Source: Lachnospiraceae bacterium
GTDB taxonomy: Bacteria; Bacillota_A; Clostridia; Lachnospirales; Lachnospiraceae
Direction of reading: 5' to 3'
Assembly: GCA_004556565.1 (NCBI GenBank)
Contig: SFGN01000009.1
Span: 93,305-157,304, forward strand
DNA length: 64,000 nucleotides
Part shown: piece after piece, positions 1-7,068 of the stretch
Numbering within the stretch: the stretch's first letter is position 1
Layout: each line of letters starts with the position of its first letter
Translations under genes and position numbers: made by a program
Notes under the pieces: model-generated
Database searches by the model: none
Told to the model about the DNA's origin: nothing
Seen by the model: the letters and a program-made list of their open reading frames with translations, nothing else

Positions 1-1
1 G

Positions 2-1159
2 GACTGCCGTGCCACGATAGACTGTTTTCGGAAACTTGGCATTGAAATTGAAAATAACGGTTCTTCCGTCGTTGTGCATGGAAAGGGAATACACGGGCTG
101 AATGCTCCTTCCGAGATTCTGGATGTAGGGAACAGCGGCACAACTACCCGGCTGATTTCAGGAATTCTGGCCGGCCAGCCTTTTGACTCCAAGTTGTCAG
201 GCGACGCCTCTTTAAATTCCCGCCCGATGCGGCGGATCATCGAGCCTTTGACACGGATGGGAGCAAATATAAGCAGCATTTTACGGAACGGATGCGCCCC
301 TTTATACATTTCACCCGGGAAATTAACAGGTATCCATTATGATTCACCCGTGGCATCCGCACAGGTAAAATCCTGTATACTGCTTGCGGGGCTTTACGCA
401 GAAGGTGAAACTTCCGTCACAGAACCGAGCCTGTCCCGGAATCACACAGAACTGATGCTAAAAGAATTCGGTGCAGACCTTCATTCCATGCATGAACTGG
501 ACAGCACGAAAGCAACTGTTACAATACGTCCGTGCCAGGAGCTGTACGGGCAGAAAATTACCGTGCCGGGTGATATTTCCTCAGCGGCATACTTTATTGC
601 CGCAGGACTGCTGGTGCCGGATTCTGAAATTGTGATCCGGAATACCGGTATCAACCCGACCCGTGCCGGAATCCTGAAAGTATGTGAGGATATGGGCGCG
701 GATATTACTTTGCTGAAACAGCGTATTGAAGGGGGCGAACCGATTGCCGATATCCTGGTACGCACAAGCAGGCTTCAAGGAACTACGGTTGAGGGAGATA
801 TAATTCCAACGCTTATTGACGAAATCCCGATTATTGCTGTTATGGCAGCTATGGCAGAAGGCACGACGGTTATCAAGGATGCAGCCGAACTGAAAGTAAA
901 AGAGACTAACCGTATCGAAACGGTCGTAGATAATTTAAAAGCAATGGGATGTGACATCACAGCTACCGATGACGGAATGATCATCCACGGCGGAAAAGGG
1001 CTGCACGGCGCGACCATCCATACGCTTCTGGATCACCGCATCGCCATGGCATTCAGTATTGCCGCACTTGTGGCGGACGGAACGACAAAGATTCTTGACA
1101 GCCACTGTGTAGATATATCCTACCCGACATTTTATGATACCTTTGAAGGGCTGTTATAG
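2..1159 (+). CDS. aroA: EPSP synthase (5' end outside window)
   Basis: 3-phosphoshikimate 1-carboxyvinyltransferase joins shikimate-3-phosphate and PEP to give EPSP, the sixth step of the shikimate pathway, in the cytoplasm. The frame is open from base 2, so the first 40 or so residues lie outside the window; the GTG at 74 is internal. The family signature GNSGTTTRL, the substrate-binding stretch SRNHTELML and the late motif KVKETNRIE are all present, and the C-terminus is complete. Total length would be close to the usual 420-430 residues. A strong hairpin terminator follows directly, so aroA is the last gene of a rightward unit. Confidence 0.95.
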   Translation, partial: DCRATIDCFRKLGIEIENNGSSVVVHGKGIHGLNAPSEILDVGNSGTTTRLISGILAGQPFDSKLSGDASLNSRPMRRIIEPLTRMGANISSILRNGCAPLYISPGKLTGIHYDSPVASAQVKSCILLAGLYAEGETSVTEPSLSRNHTELMLKEFGADLHSMHELDSTKATVTIRPCQELYGQKITVPGDISSAAYFIAAGLLVPDSEIVIRNTGINPTRAGILKVCEDMGADITLLKQRIEGGEPIADILVRTSRLQGTTVEGDIIPTLIDEIPIIAVMAAMAEGTTVIKDAAELKVKETNRIETVVDNLKAMGCDITATDDGMIIHGGKGLHGATIHTLLDHRIAMAFSIAALVADGTTKILDSHCVDISYPTFYDTFEGLL

Positions 1160-1184
1160 TACTTTTTCATACATGATTAACCTT

Positions 1185-1228
1185 ACACCGTGTGTGTCAG
1201 CCGGACGGCACACACGGTGTATTTTGTT
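1185..1228 (+). terminator. Rho-independent terminator after aroA
   Basis: Perfect 12-bp stem ACACCGTGTGTG / CACACACGGTGT with a 12-nt loop, followed by ATTTTGTT. It lies 25 bp after the aroA stop and separates aroA from the convergent folate operon. Confidence 0.85.
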
Positions 1229-1267
1229 AAGCGTTCAACACATCCGACTTACTTTCCCATTCAATTA

Positions 1268-2080
1268 TTACTTCGCTTCCTCCAACATCTCCCGCACCGT
1301 CTTTCCGTACACAGGATGCCTCTTATACGGTGCAATATCGTGAAGCGGCTTCAGCACGAAGGTTCTCTTATGCATCTCAACATGCGGAATACACAGCTCC
1401 TCTGTCTGCATCACAAGGTCATCATAGAAAATTATATCCAGATCCAGCGTGCGCGGTCCCCAGTACACGATACGCTCACGCCCCGCCTGCTGTTCGATCA
1501 TATGAAGCATCTCCAGAAGTTCCGTCGGGCTTAATAATGTACGAAGTTCCAGGCATCCGTTCAGGAAATCGTCCTGCTCTGCCATGCCATAGGGCGGAGT
1601 AATATAAAATTTAGAAATTTTTTTCACTTTGCTCATCGGAAGCGATCCTATTTTTTCTGCTGCATATTTTAAATATGCAAGCTTGTCACCCATATTCGAT
1701 CCCAGAGCAATATAAGCAGTGTGCCACTGCCGCTCGATTTCCACGGAAACCGATTCAAGCGGCAGCCCGATGGGAGCCCAGGGTTTCTTTACCTCAATCT
1801 GTACTTTTTCCAGATGTGGCGTATGCAAAAGCAATTCTTCCGCAAGCCCTTCCGCCGCCCGTTCAATCAGCCTGAAGGTATGTTCCTTCATATAAGTATC
1901 AATAAACTGACTGACTTCACCATAGTGGATCGATGCAGCCAGGTCATCCGTCATTCCCGCTTTTCTTGTATCGGTATACAGTACGGCGGAAACCAGAAAC
2001 TTCTGCCCCAACTTATTCTCTTCCGGAAAGACACCGTGCTTTGCAAATACTTCCAGATTTTCAATTTTAATTTTATCCAT
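1268..2080 (-). CDS. folB/folK: Dihydroneopterin aldolase / HPPK fusion
   Basis: Bifunctional folate enzyme of 270 residues. Residues 1-118 are dihydroneopterin aldolase (FolB; start MDKIKIENLEVFAKHG). Residues 119-270 are 6-hydroxymethyl-7,8-dihydropterin pyrophosphokinase (FolK), with YIALGSNMGDK and the HPPK signature GPRTLDLDIIFYDD. The two domains perform consecutive steps: aldol cleavage of dihydroneopterin, then pyrophosphorylation of the product. I chose the second ATG (2080) because AGAGGG sits 7 nt before it, whereas the first ATG (2086) directly abuts that ribosome-binding site. It is the last gene of the folC-folE-HD-folP-folBK unit. Confidence 0.93.
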   Translation of the reverse strand: MDKIKIENLEVFAKHGVFPEENKLGQKFLVSAVLYTDTRKAGMTDDLAASIHYGEVSQFIDTYMKEHTFRLIERAAEGLAEELLLHTPHLEKVQIEVKKPWAPIGLPLESVSVEIERQWHTAYIALGSNMGDKLAYLKYAAEKIGSLPMSKVKKISKFYITPPYGMAEQDDFLNGCLELRTLLSPTELLEMLHMIEQQAGRERIVYWGPRTLDLDIIFYDDLVMQTEELCIPHVEMHKRTFVLKPLHDIAPYKRHPVYGKTVREMLEEAK

Positions 2081-2099
2081 CGCCATTCCCTCTGTATAC

Positions 2100-2918
2100 T
2101 TATAAACTATGTTCCCGCAAAATTGCTTCGGTCATTTTTATCGCACGGTAATTTGCTTTTACATCATGCACACGGACAAAGGAACATCCGCTCATGATAC
2201 CTGTCACGGTCGTGACCAATGTTCCTTCCTCTCGCTGGTCTGAAGGAAGATCCAAAGTCAGCCCGATGACAGATTTCCGGGAAGTTCCCAAAAGTACCGG
2301 ATACCCAAGACTCTGCAGGGAAGAAAGATTCTTTAGCATTTCAAGATTCATCTCATAGGTTTTTCCAAATCCGATTCCCGGATCCAGCATAATATGCTCA
2401 TCCGGAATTCCTGCCTCTTTCGCAAGCCGTACCGTTTCCTCCAGGTCAATCAGGACCTCCGGAAGGAAATGGGAATACTCCGCCTTTTCCCTGTTATGCA
2501 TAAGACAGCATGCCACGTCATACTCTGCAATCACGCCCGCCATATTCTCATCATACTTCAATCCCCAGATATCATTTACGAGATCGGCGCCTGCATCGAG
2601 GGCAGCCCTTGCGACCCTGCTTTTATAAGTATCGATTGAAACAGGAACATCAAATCTCTCTTTTAGTCTTTTAATCACCGGGACGACACGCGCAATTTCT
2701 TCTTCTTCCGTGATCTGCACATGCCCCGGACGAGTTGATTCCCCTCCCACATCCAGAATATCTGCCCCGTCAAGAATCATTTCTTCTGCATGCTTTTCTG
2801 CAGCATCAAGTGTATCATAGCGCCCGCCGTCCGAAAAGGAATCCGGGGTCACGTTCAGGATTCCCATAATGTATGTCCGGTGTTCTGTGTCAAATGTTTT
2901 TCCGCCTATTTCCATCAT
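2100..2918 (-). CDS. folP: Dihydropteroate synthase
   Basis: Condenses 6-hydroxymethyl-dihydropterin pyrophosphate with p-aminobenzoate; this is the sulfonamide target. The 272 residues form the usual TIM-barrel length. Both family signatures are visible: MGILNVTPDSFSDGG near residue 18 and ILDVGGESTRPG near residue 55. A further LLGTSRKS phosphate-binding loop lies near residue 215. The start ATG overlaps the stop of the HD-domain gene (ATGA), indicating translational coupling in the folate operon. Confidence 0.96.
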   Translation of the reverse strand: MMEIGGKTFDTEHRTYIMGILNVTPDSFSDGGRYDTLDAAEKHAEEMILDGADILDVGGESTRPGHVQITEEEEIARVVPVIKRLKERFDVPVSIDTYKSRVARAALDAGADLVNDIWGLKYDENMAGVIAEYDVACCLMHNREKAEYSHFLPEVLIDLEETVRLAKEAGIPDEHIMLDPGIGFGKTYEMNLEMLKNLSSLQSLGYPVLLGTSRKSVIGLTLDLPSDQREEGTLVTTVTGIMSGCSFVRVHDVKANYRAIKMTEAILREHSL

Positions 2919-3409
2919 ATTTCAATCTCCAAATTCTTTTTTTCTTCGCTCCAGTCACATTCCGGCTTCGCCTCACATGCAAAACACTGTCTCGATTTCT
3001 TATCGCTGATATAAAGCAGCCTTTCCAGTACAGCCATGTTATCGTGTATCTGCCGGTGTCCCCGGATTGCTTTTAAAATTTCCTGCTTTGCCTCCGAAGA
3101 AAAAGCAGGCTGCGGCAAATCATCCAATATTTTTTCTGCTATCTCTGCTGAGGCCAGTTCATGTGGAATATCTTCCACATACTGCCTGTATTTCCCGATG
3201 TCATGAAGCAAAGCCGCCGCATAGATGACTTCTTTTCGGATTCCAAGTTTCTGCTCCAGATTCAGGATATAGGCAATCCGGGCAACATCCAGAAGATGCT
3301 CCATCTGGTGACGGCAGAACTTCCTGCCTCTCTCTGCTTCTTTTAGCTTATCATAGTATTCCTGAAAAAGAGGATGTTTTCTTATTTCTGCTAATATTTC
3401 CATAATCAT
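2915..3409 (-). CDS. HD-domain hydrolase of the folate operon
   Basis: Protein of 164 residues with an HD metal-dependent phosphohydrolase fold: H in RHQMEHLLDVARIA, then the HD pair in ALLHDIGKYRQY, then HELAS. The C-terminal tail carries CFACEAKPEC, a small cysteine cluster. It lies between folE and folP with ATGA overlaps on both sides. Folate synthesis needs removal of phosphates from dihydroneopterin triphosphate, and no dedicated phosphatase is otherwise visible here, so a role in that step is an attractive inference. A general nucleotidase role is equally possible. Confidence 0.75.
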   Translation of the reverse strand: MIMEILAEIRKHPLFQEYYDKLKEAERGRKFCRHQMEHLLDVARIAYILNLEQKLGIRKEVIYAAALLHDIGKYRQYVEDIPHELASAEIAEKILDDLPQPAFSSEAKQEILKAIRGHRQIHDNMAVLERLLYISDKKSRQCFACEAKPECDWSEEKKNLEIEI

Positions 3410-3960
3410 TTCACCATCCGGAAAAAAGTATCTTCCAGCTCCTTATTCTCCAGGAATTCTCCTCTCTTAACGATCGTGACGGTCTGGCTGCCCGGCTTTT
3501 TGATTCCCCTCATTGTCATGCACATATGCTCTGCTTCGACCATAACCATAGCGCCCTTCGGCTGCAGATATTCCATAAGTGCATCTGCAATTTCCACAGT
3601 AAATCGTTCCTGAAGCTGAAGCCTTCTTGCAAAAACTTCGACGGTTCTTGCCAGCTTGCTCAACCCTGCCACCTTTCCGTCAGGGATGTAGGCAATATGC
3701 ACTTTCCCGTAAAACGGAAGCAGATGATGTTCGCATAAAGAATAAAATGTAATATCTTTCTCCACAACCATTTCATTATTTTCCACATGAAAGGTCTTCT
3801 GAAGATGTTCCGACGCATCCTCATTTATGCCGGCACAAAGCTCCTCGTACATCCTTGCGATTCTGTCCGGTGTCTCAAGAAGCCCTTCCCTTTGGGGATC
3901 TTCTCCGATTCCCTCCAGCAGCAGCCGGACTGCCTGCCGTATCTTTCCCTGATCTGCCAT
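3406..3960 (-). CDS. folE: GTP cyclohydrolase I
   Basis: Type I GTP cyclohydrolase converts GTP to 7,8-dihydroneopterin triphosphate, the first folate step. Zinc-site residues are in the CEHHLLPFYGKVHIAYIP stretch, followed by GLSKLARTVEVFARRLQ and a C-terminal MCMTMRGI with a conserved cysteine. A start at 4041 is open and would add 27 unconserved residues without a ribosome-binding site. The ATG at 3960 has GAGG 8 nt upstream and gives 184 residues, the family norm, so I chose it. The stop overlaps the next gene's ATG. A tandem repeat with -10-like boxes lies upstream, so folE may have an internal promoter. Confidence 0.93.
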   Translation of the reverse strand: MADQGKIRQAVRLLLEGIGEDPQREGLLETPDRIARMYEELCAGINEDASEHLQKTFHVENNEMVVEKDITFYSLCEHHLLPFYGKVHIAYIPDGKVAGLSKLARTVEVFARRLQLQERFTVEIADALMEYLQPKGAMVMVEAEHMCMTMRGIKKPGSQTVTIVKRGEFLENKELEDTFFRMVK

Positions 3961-4030
3961 TTTAACTACCTCGTATCTTTCTTTCCCATCACCGGTTTTT
4001 TCTCCGGTTTCTTCAACTATTCCCTTCATA

Positions 4031-4112
4031 TATTCTTTCATCGGTTTATATTATATCGTTCAATGATTCTTACCGTTTTTTATTATATCATTCAACGATT
4101 CCTTCATCGGTT
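4031..4112. repeat. 32-34 bp tandem repeat upstream of folE
   Basis: About 2.5 direct copies begin near 4031, 4065 and 4097. The best-matched 20-mers, 4051-4070 and 4083-4102, differ at only three positions, and flanking TTCATCGGTT blocks recur at 4038 and 4103. Each full copy contains TATAAT on the minus strand and an imperfect palindrome (ATCGTTCAATGAT or ATCATTCAACGAT). The repeat reaches into the last codons of folC. Confidence 0.7.
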
Positions 4113-5399
4113 ATCAGCCAGTTTTCTTACCTGTTCCATCACCGCTCCCAGATAAGACAGTGAGCCGAAAGCCAGAATCACCGTATCATCTCCTGCCATC
4201 TTCCACGCCTTCTCCACCGCAAGTGCGATATCGCCGACAGCCTCGGCTTTCGTGTATTTCTGTGCCTCTTCCTTTAGAATCTCCGCATCCAGTGTCCTGC
4301 CCCGGTTCGGCAGATTCACCGTAAATATCTGATCAGCAGAGGACGCCATGATTGATGTGATTTTCTGATATTCTTTATCTTTGAATACACCGAAGATATA
4401 AATCTTTTTCTTATCCGGAAAATACTCTTCCACGCATTCCCGCAGCAGTTTTGCAGCATCCTCGTTATGGGCACCGTCCACAAAAAACAGCGGGTGTTCA
4501 CTTAAACAGGTAAACCTCCCCGGCCAGTCAGCCTTTTCCATCCCTCTTCGCAGTACAGCTTCTGAAATGTCAAGACGATTTTTCTCCTTCAATGCCGCAA
4601 TTGCCTCCAGGGCCGTCGCTGCATTCTGTATCTGATAAGATCCTGCCAGCGATATCCTGAGATTTTTCCATTCTTTATAAGAAATAGTCTGTCCCCGGAA
4701 ATCCCGTTCCTCACAAACTGCCTCATCCGACTGTGCAAATGTCACCGGACATCCCATTTCTTTCGCCCTGTCTGCAATCACCTGCTCCGCTTCCGGCATC
4801 TGCCCCGCCGAAACGACAGCACATCCCGGCTTTATTATCCCGGCTTTATTCTCTATAATTTCTGTCAGCGTATGCCCTAAAAATCCCATATGGTCATAGC
4901 TTACTGAAGAAAATACCGCCAGCTCTGTTGTCCGGATAATATTAGTGGCATCTCCCTTTCCGCCCATCCCAGCTTCCAGGAGCACATAATCACAATGCTT
5001 GTTTTTAAAATACAAAAAAGCTATTGCGGTTTCCATCTCAAAAACGGTAGGACAAGCCTTCCCGTCCGTCTCCATACGCACAACAGCTTTCTGAACTTCT
5101 TCAACTAATTCTGCAAACTCCGTCTCCCGTATACACTCCCCGTCAATCTGGATTTTTTCCAGATAAGAAATGACAGACGGGGAAATGTATCTTCCTGTTC
5201 TGAAGCCTGCCTCCTTCAGCACCGTTGAAATGTACGCAAGCACAGAACCTTTGCCATTCGTCCCTGCAATATGGATGAATTTTAAATCCTCCTGCGGATT
5301 ACCAAGCTCCTCCAGCAGATTACGAATTGTATCCAAGCCAAGTACACTTCCGTATTTCGACACTTCGTCCAAATATACCCTTGCTTCTCTATAGGTCAC
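4104..5399 (-). CDS. folC: Folylpolyglutamate / dihydrofolate synthase
   Basis: Mur-ligase-family enzyme of 431 residues that adds glutamate to dihydropteroate or to folates using ATP. The P-loop HIAGTNGKGS is near residue 44. LLEAGMGGKGDATN forms the magnesium and omega-loop region, and FVDGAHNEDA the C-terminal-domain signature. The start is GTG, preceded by AAGGAAAGGAAA. It is the first gene of the folate operon, behind a promoter at 5541-5569 and a leader of about 135 nt. Confidence 0.94.
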   Translation of the reverse strand: MTYREARVYLDEVSKYGSVLGLDTIRNLLEELGNPQEDLKFIHIAGTNGKGSVLAYISTVLKEAGFRTGRYISPSVISYLEKIQIDGECIRETEFAELVEEVQKAVVRMETDGKACPTVFEMETAIAFLYFKNKHCDYVLLEAGMGGKGDATNIIRTTELAVFSSVSYDHMGFLGHTLTEIIENKAGIIKPGCAVVSAGQMPEAEQVIADRAKEMGCPVTFAQSDEAVCEERDFRGQTISYKEWKNLRISLAGSYQIQNAATALEAIAALKEKNRLDISEAVLRRGMEKADWPGRFTCLSEHPLFFVDGAHNEDAAKLLRECVEEYFPDKKKIYIFGVFKDKEYQKITSIMASSADQIFTVNLPNRGRTLDAEILKEEAQKYTKAEAVGDIALAVEKAWKMAGDDTVILAFGSLSYLGAVMEQVRKLADNR

Positions 5400-5419
5400 T
5401 TTTCAGATTTCCTTTCCTT

Positions 5420-5521
5420 AATGCCGGGCAGCAGCCTCTTCCGGCCGTCGCCCTGATTTTCAGGGAATGCCCTGTGCAGATTGCTCGCGCACCTTTCACT
5501 TTTGCAGTTCATGCCGGCATT
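5420..5521 (-). promoter_or_regulatory. Structured 5' leader of the folate operon
   Basis: On the minus strand an 8-bp perfect closing stem pairs 5514-5521 with 5420-5427 (AATGCCGG / CCGGCATT). Inside it, one CAGGG block (5461-5465) can pair with either CCCTG at 5451-5455 or CCCTG at 5470-5474, so two hairpins exclude each other. A further GTGC/GCAC stem lies at about 5474-5493. The conserved letters of the known tetrahydrofolate riboswitch are not seen. The structure may be a regulatory leader of unknown class; this is inference from base pairing only. Confidence 0.4.
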
Positions 5522-5540
5522 CCTGTTTTGCTTTCAGTTC

Positions 5541-5569
5541 ATCATAACACCTTCTCCAATCTACGACAA
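5541..5569 (-). promoter_or_regulatory. Promoter of folC operon
   Basis: On the minus strand, TTGTCG (5564-5569), a 17-nt spacer and TATGAT (5541-5546). The predicted transcript begins near 5534 and carries the structured leader. The 5400-5678 stretch shows no coding signal. Confidence 0.6.
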
Positions 5570-5678
5570 GCATTAATTTTCAGCAGCTTAATAACACCGA
5601 ATGTGCATGTGGGTGGCGGTTTGGGTGTGAACAGTAACAATGACAGGCATCAGACATCGGTTAATTAGCAGAAGCACA

Positions 5679-5739
5679 TTGACAAACCGATCTCTACATG
5701 GTACTGTAAGTGTATTAGTACAGATAATACACTTACAGT
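5679..5739 (+). promoter_or_regulatory. Promoter and YtrA-type operator
   Basis: TTGACA (5679-5684), a 17-nt spacer and TACTGT (5702-5707) form the promoter. A perfect inverted repeat of two 15-bp arms (5703-5717 and 5725-5739, 7-bp centre) overlaps the -10 box. It contains AGTGTA, 13 bp, TACACT, the operator pattern known for the Bacillus subtilis GntR-family repressor YtrA. The downstream gene encodes a YtrA-like repressor, so autoregulation of the repressor-exporter operon is expected. Confidence 0.85.
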
Positions 5740-5756
5740 TTTTATGGGGGTTTCCA

Positions 5757-6173
5757 ATGATTACCATTGATTATCAGAATACCGCTCCTATCTATGAACA
5801 GATTGTGGAAAAATTCCAGATGCTGATCATCAAGGGAATTCTTCCGCCGGGCAGCAAGATGCCCTCAGTCCGCTCCCTCGCCGTACAGTTATCCATCAAT
5901 CCCAATACCATCCAGAAAGCCTATGCCGTGCTGGAACATCAGGGATATGTTTTTTCTATTAAGGGGCGGGGAAGTTTCGTAGCTGATACGGAAAATTTTT
6001 TGATACAGAAACGTAATTCCTGTATGAGAGATCTTGAAGAAAAGCTCAGGCAGGCAAAAGAACTCGGCATAACCGAAGATACAGTACACGAACTGACCGC
6101 ACAGACATTTTCAGCTGCCGCTTCCGGCACTGGAAATGGCAAGAAAAATACAGGGGAGAAGCTTTATGATTGA
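5757..6173 (+). CDS. GntR/YtrA-family transcriptional repressor
   Basis: Small GntR regulator of 138 residues. The N-terminal winged helix (residues 1-75) has the typical PIYEQIVEKFQMLIIKG and GSKMPSVRSLAVQLSINPNT motifs, ending GYVFSIKGRGSFVA. A short dimerisation helix (residues 85-115) follows instead of a ligand domain, which defines the YtrA subfamily. The start at 5757 is preceded by GGGGG; an upstream ATG at 5640 would include the operator. The stop overlaps the next gene by 8 bp. YtrA-type repressors commonly control ABC exporters induced by cell-wall-active antibiotics; that role here is inferred. Confidence 0.9.
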   Translation: MITIDYQNTAPIYEQIVEKFQMLIIKGILPPGSKMPSVRSLAVQLSINPNTIQKAYAVLEHQGYVFSIKGRGSFVADTENFLIQKRNSCMRDLEEKLRQAKELGITEDTVHELTAQTFSAAASGTGNGKKNTGEKLYD

Positions 6174-7068
6174 ATTAAATCAGGTAACAAAAACATTTTA
6201 TAATTTTACTGCCATCCGTCAGCTGACAGCTGTCATCCGTGATGGCATGATTTTTGGACTTGTCGGCAGCAACGGTGCAGGAAAAAGCACAATGCTGCGC
6301 CTGATGGCAGGCATTCTCAGACCGGACGAAGGCACTGTCACCCTTGACGGCGATATTATTTTTGAACAGCCGGAAGTGAAACAGAATATTTGTTTTCTGT
6401 CCGATACGATCAGTTTTTTTCCAAATGCAACGGCAGCCTCCATGTGCCACTATTATAGTCTTATGTATCCCGCTTTCGATACTGAAGCTTTTCATGGGTT
6501 GGCGGCAAAATTTAAAATTCCTATGCAAAAAAAACTCCAGACTTTTTCAAAAGGGCAGAAAAAGCAGGTTTCTATCCTTCTCGGTATCTGTACCGGGACA
6601 AAATACCTGCTCTGTGACGAAACATTCGACGGACTTGACCCGGTAATGAGGCAGGCAGTCAAAAGCCTGTTTGCCTCTGAACTTCTAAAGCGTGATTTCA
6701 CTCCGGTCGTCGCCTCACACAATCTGCGGGAACTGGAAGACATCTGCGACTGCGTAGGACTGATCCACGAAGGTAAACTTTTATTTACGAAAGACCTTGA
6801 TCAGATGAAATGTAATATTAACAAAATTCACTGTGTTATTTCAGACCCGTCAAAGGAAGAGCATCTTCTGCGGAGCCTCTCTGTGCTGCAGTATGAAAAA
6901 AGCGGTTCTCTCCTGACGATTACGGCCAGAGGTCCGCGGGAGGAAATTCTGAAATGCGCTATGGGACACGACCCGGTATTTGCGGAAGTATTACCGCTGT
7001 CCCTGGAAGAAATTTTTATCAGTGAAACGGAGGCGGCAGGTTATGACATCAAAAATCTTATTCAATAA
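6166..7068 (+). CDS. ABC exporter ATP-binding protein (YtrB-like)
   Basis: ATPase of 300 residues. Walker A is GLVGSNGAGKST (about residues 30-41), the ABC signature region FSKGQKKQVS, and Walker B LLCDETFDGLDP with a H-loop ASHNL. It lacks a membrane segment and must pair with the permease encoded next. ATG at 6166 overlaps the repressor gene, and the permease gene starts 26 bp before this one stops. The arrangement repressor-ATPase-permease matches ytr/bcr-type peptide-antibiotic detoxification operons; the actual substrate is unknown. Confidence 0.9.
   Translation: MIELNQVTKTFYNFTAIRQLTAVIRDGMIFGLVGSNGAGKSTMLRLMAGILRPDEGTVTLDGDIIFEQPEVKQNICFLSDTISFFPNATAASMCHYYSLMYPAFDTEAFHGLAAKFKIPMQKKLQTFSKGQKKQVSILLGICTGTKYLLCDETFDGLDPVMRQAVKSLFASELLKRDFTPVVASHNLRELEDICDCVGLIHEGKLLFTKDLDQMKCNINKIHCVISDPSKEEHLLRSLSVLQYEKSGSLLTITARGPREEILKCAMGHDPVFAEVLPLSLEEIFISETEAAGYDIKNLIQ

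Noticed and set aside
775..1017. Opposite-strand ORFs over aroA and over most other genes
   Set aside because: They are shadows of well-identified genes, without ribosome-binding sites or family motifs.
3961..4041. 27-residue N-terminal extension of FolE
   Set aside because: No ribosome-binding site at 4041, while ATG 3960 has GAGG at the right distance and gives the family length.
5420..5521. Tetrahydrofolate riboswitch
   Set aside because: Position fits, but the conserved THF-riboswitch sequence blocks are not present.
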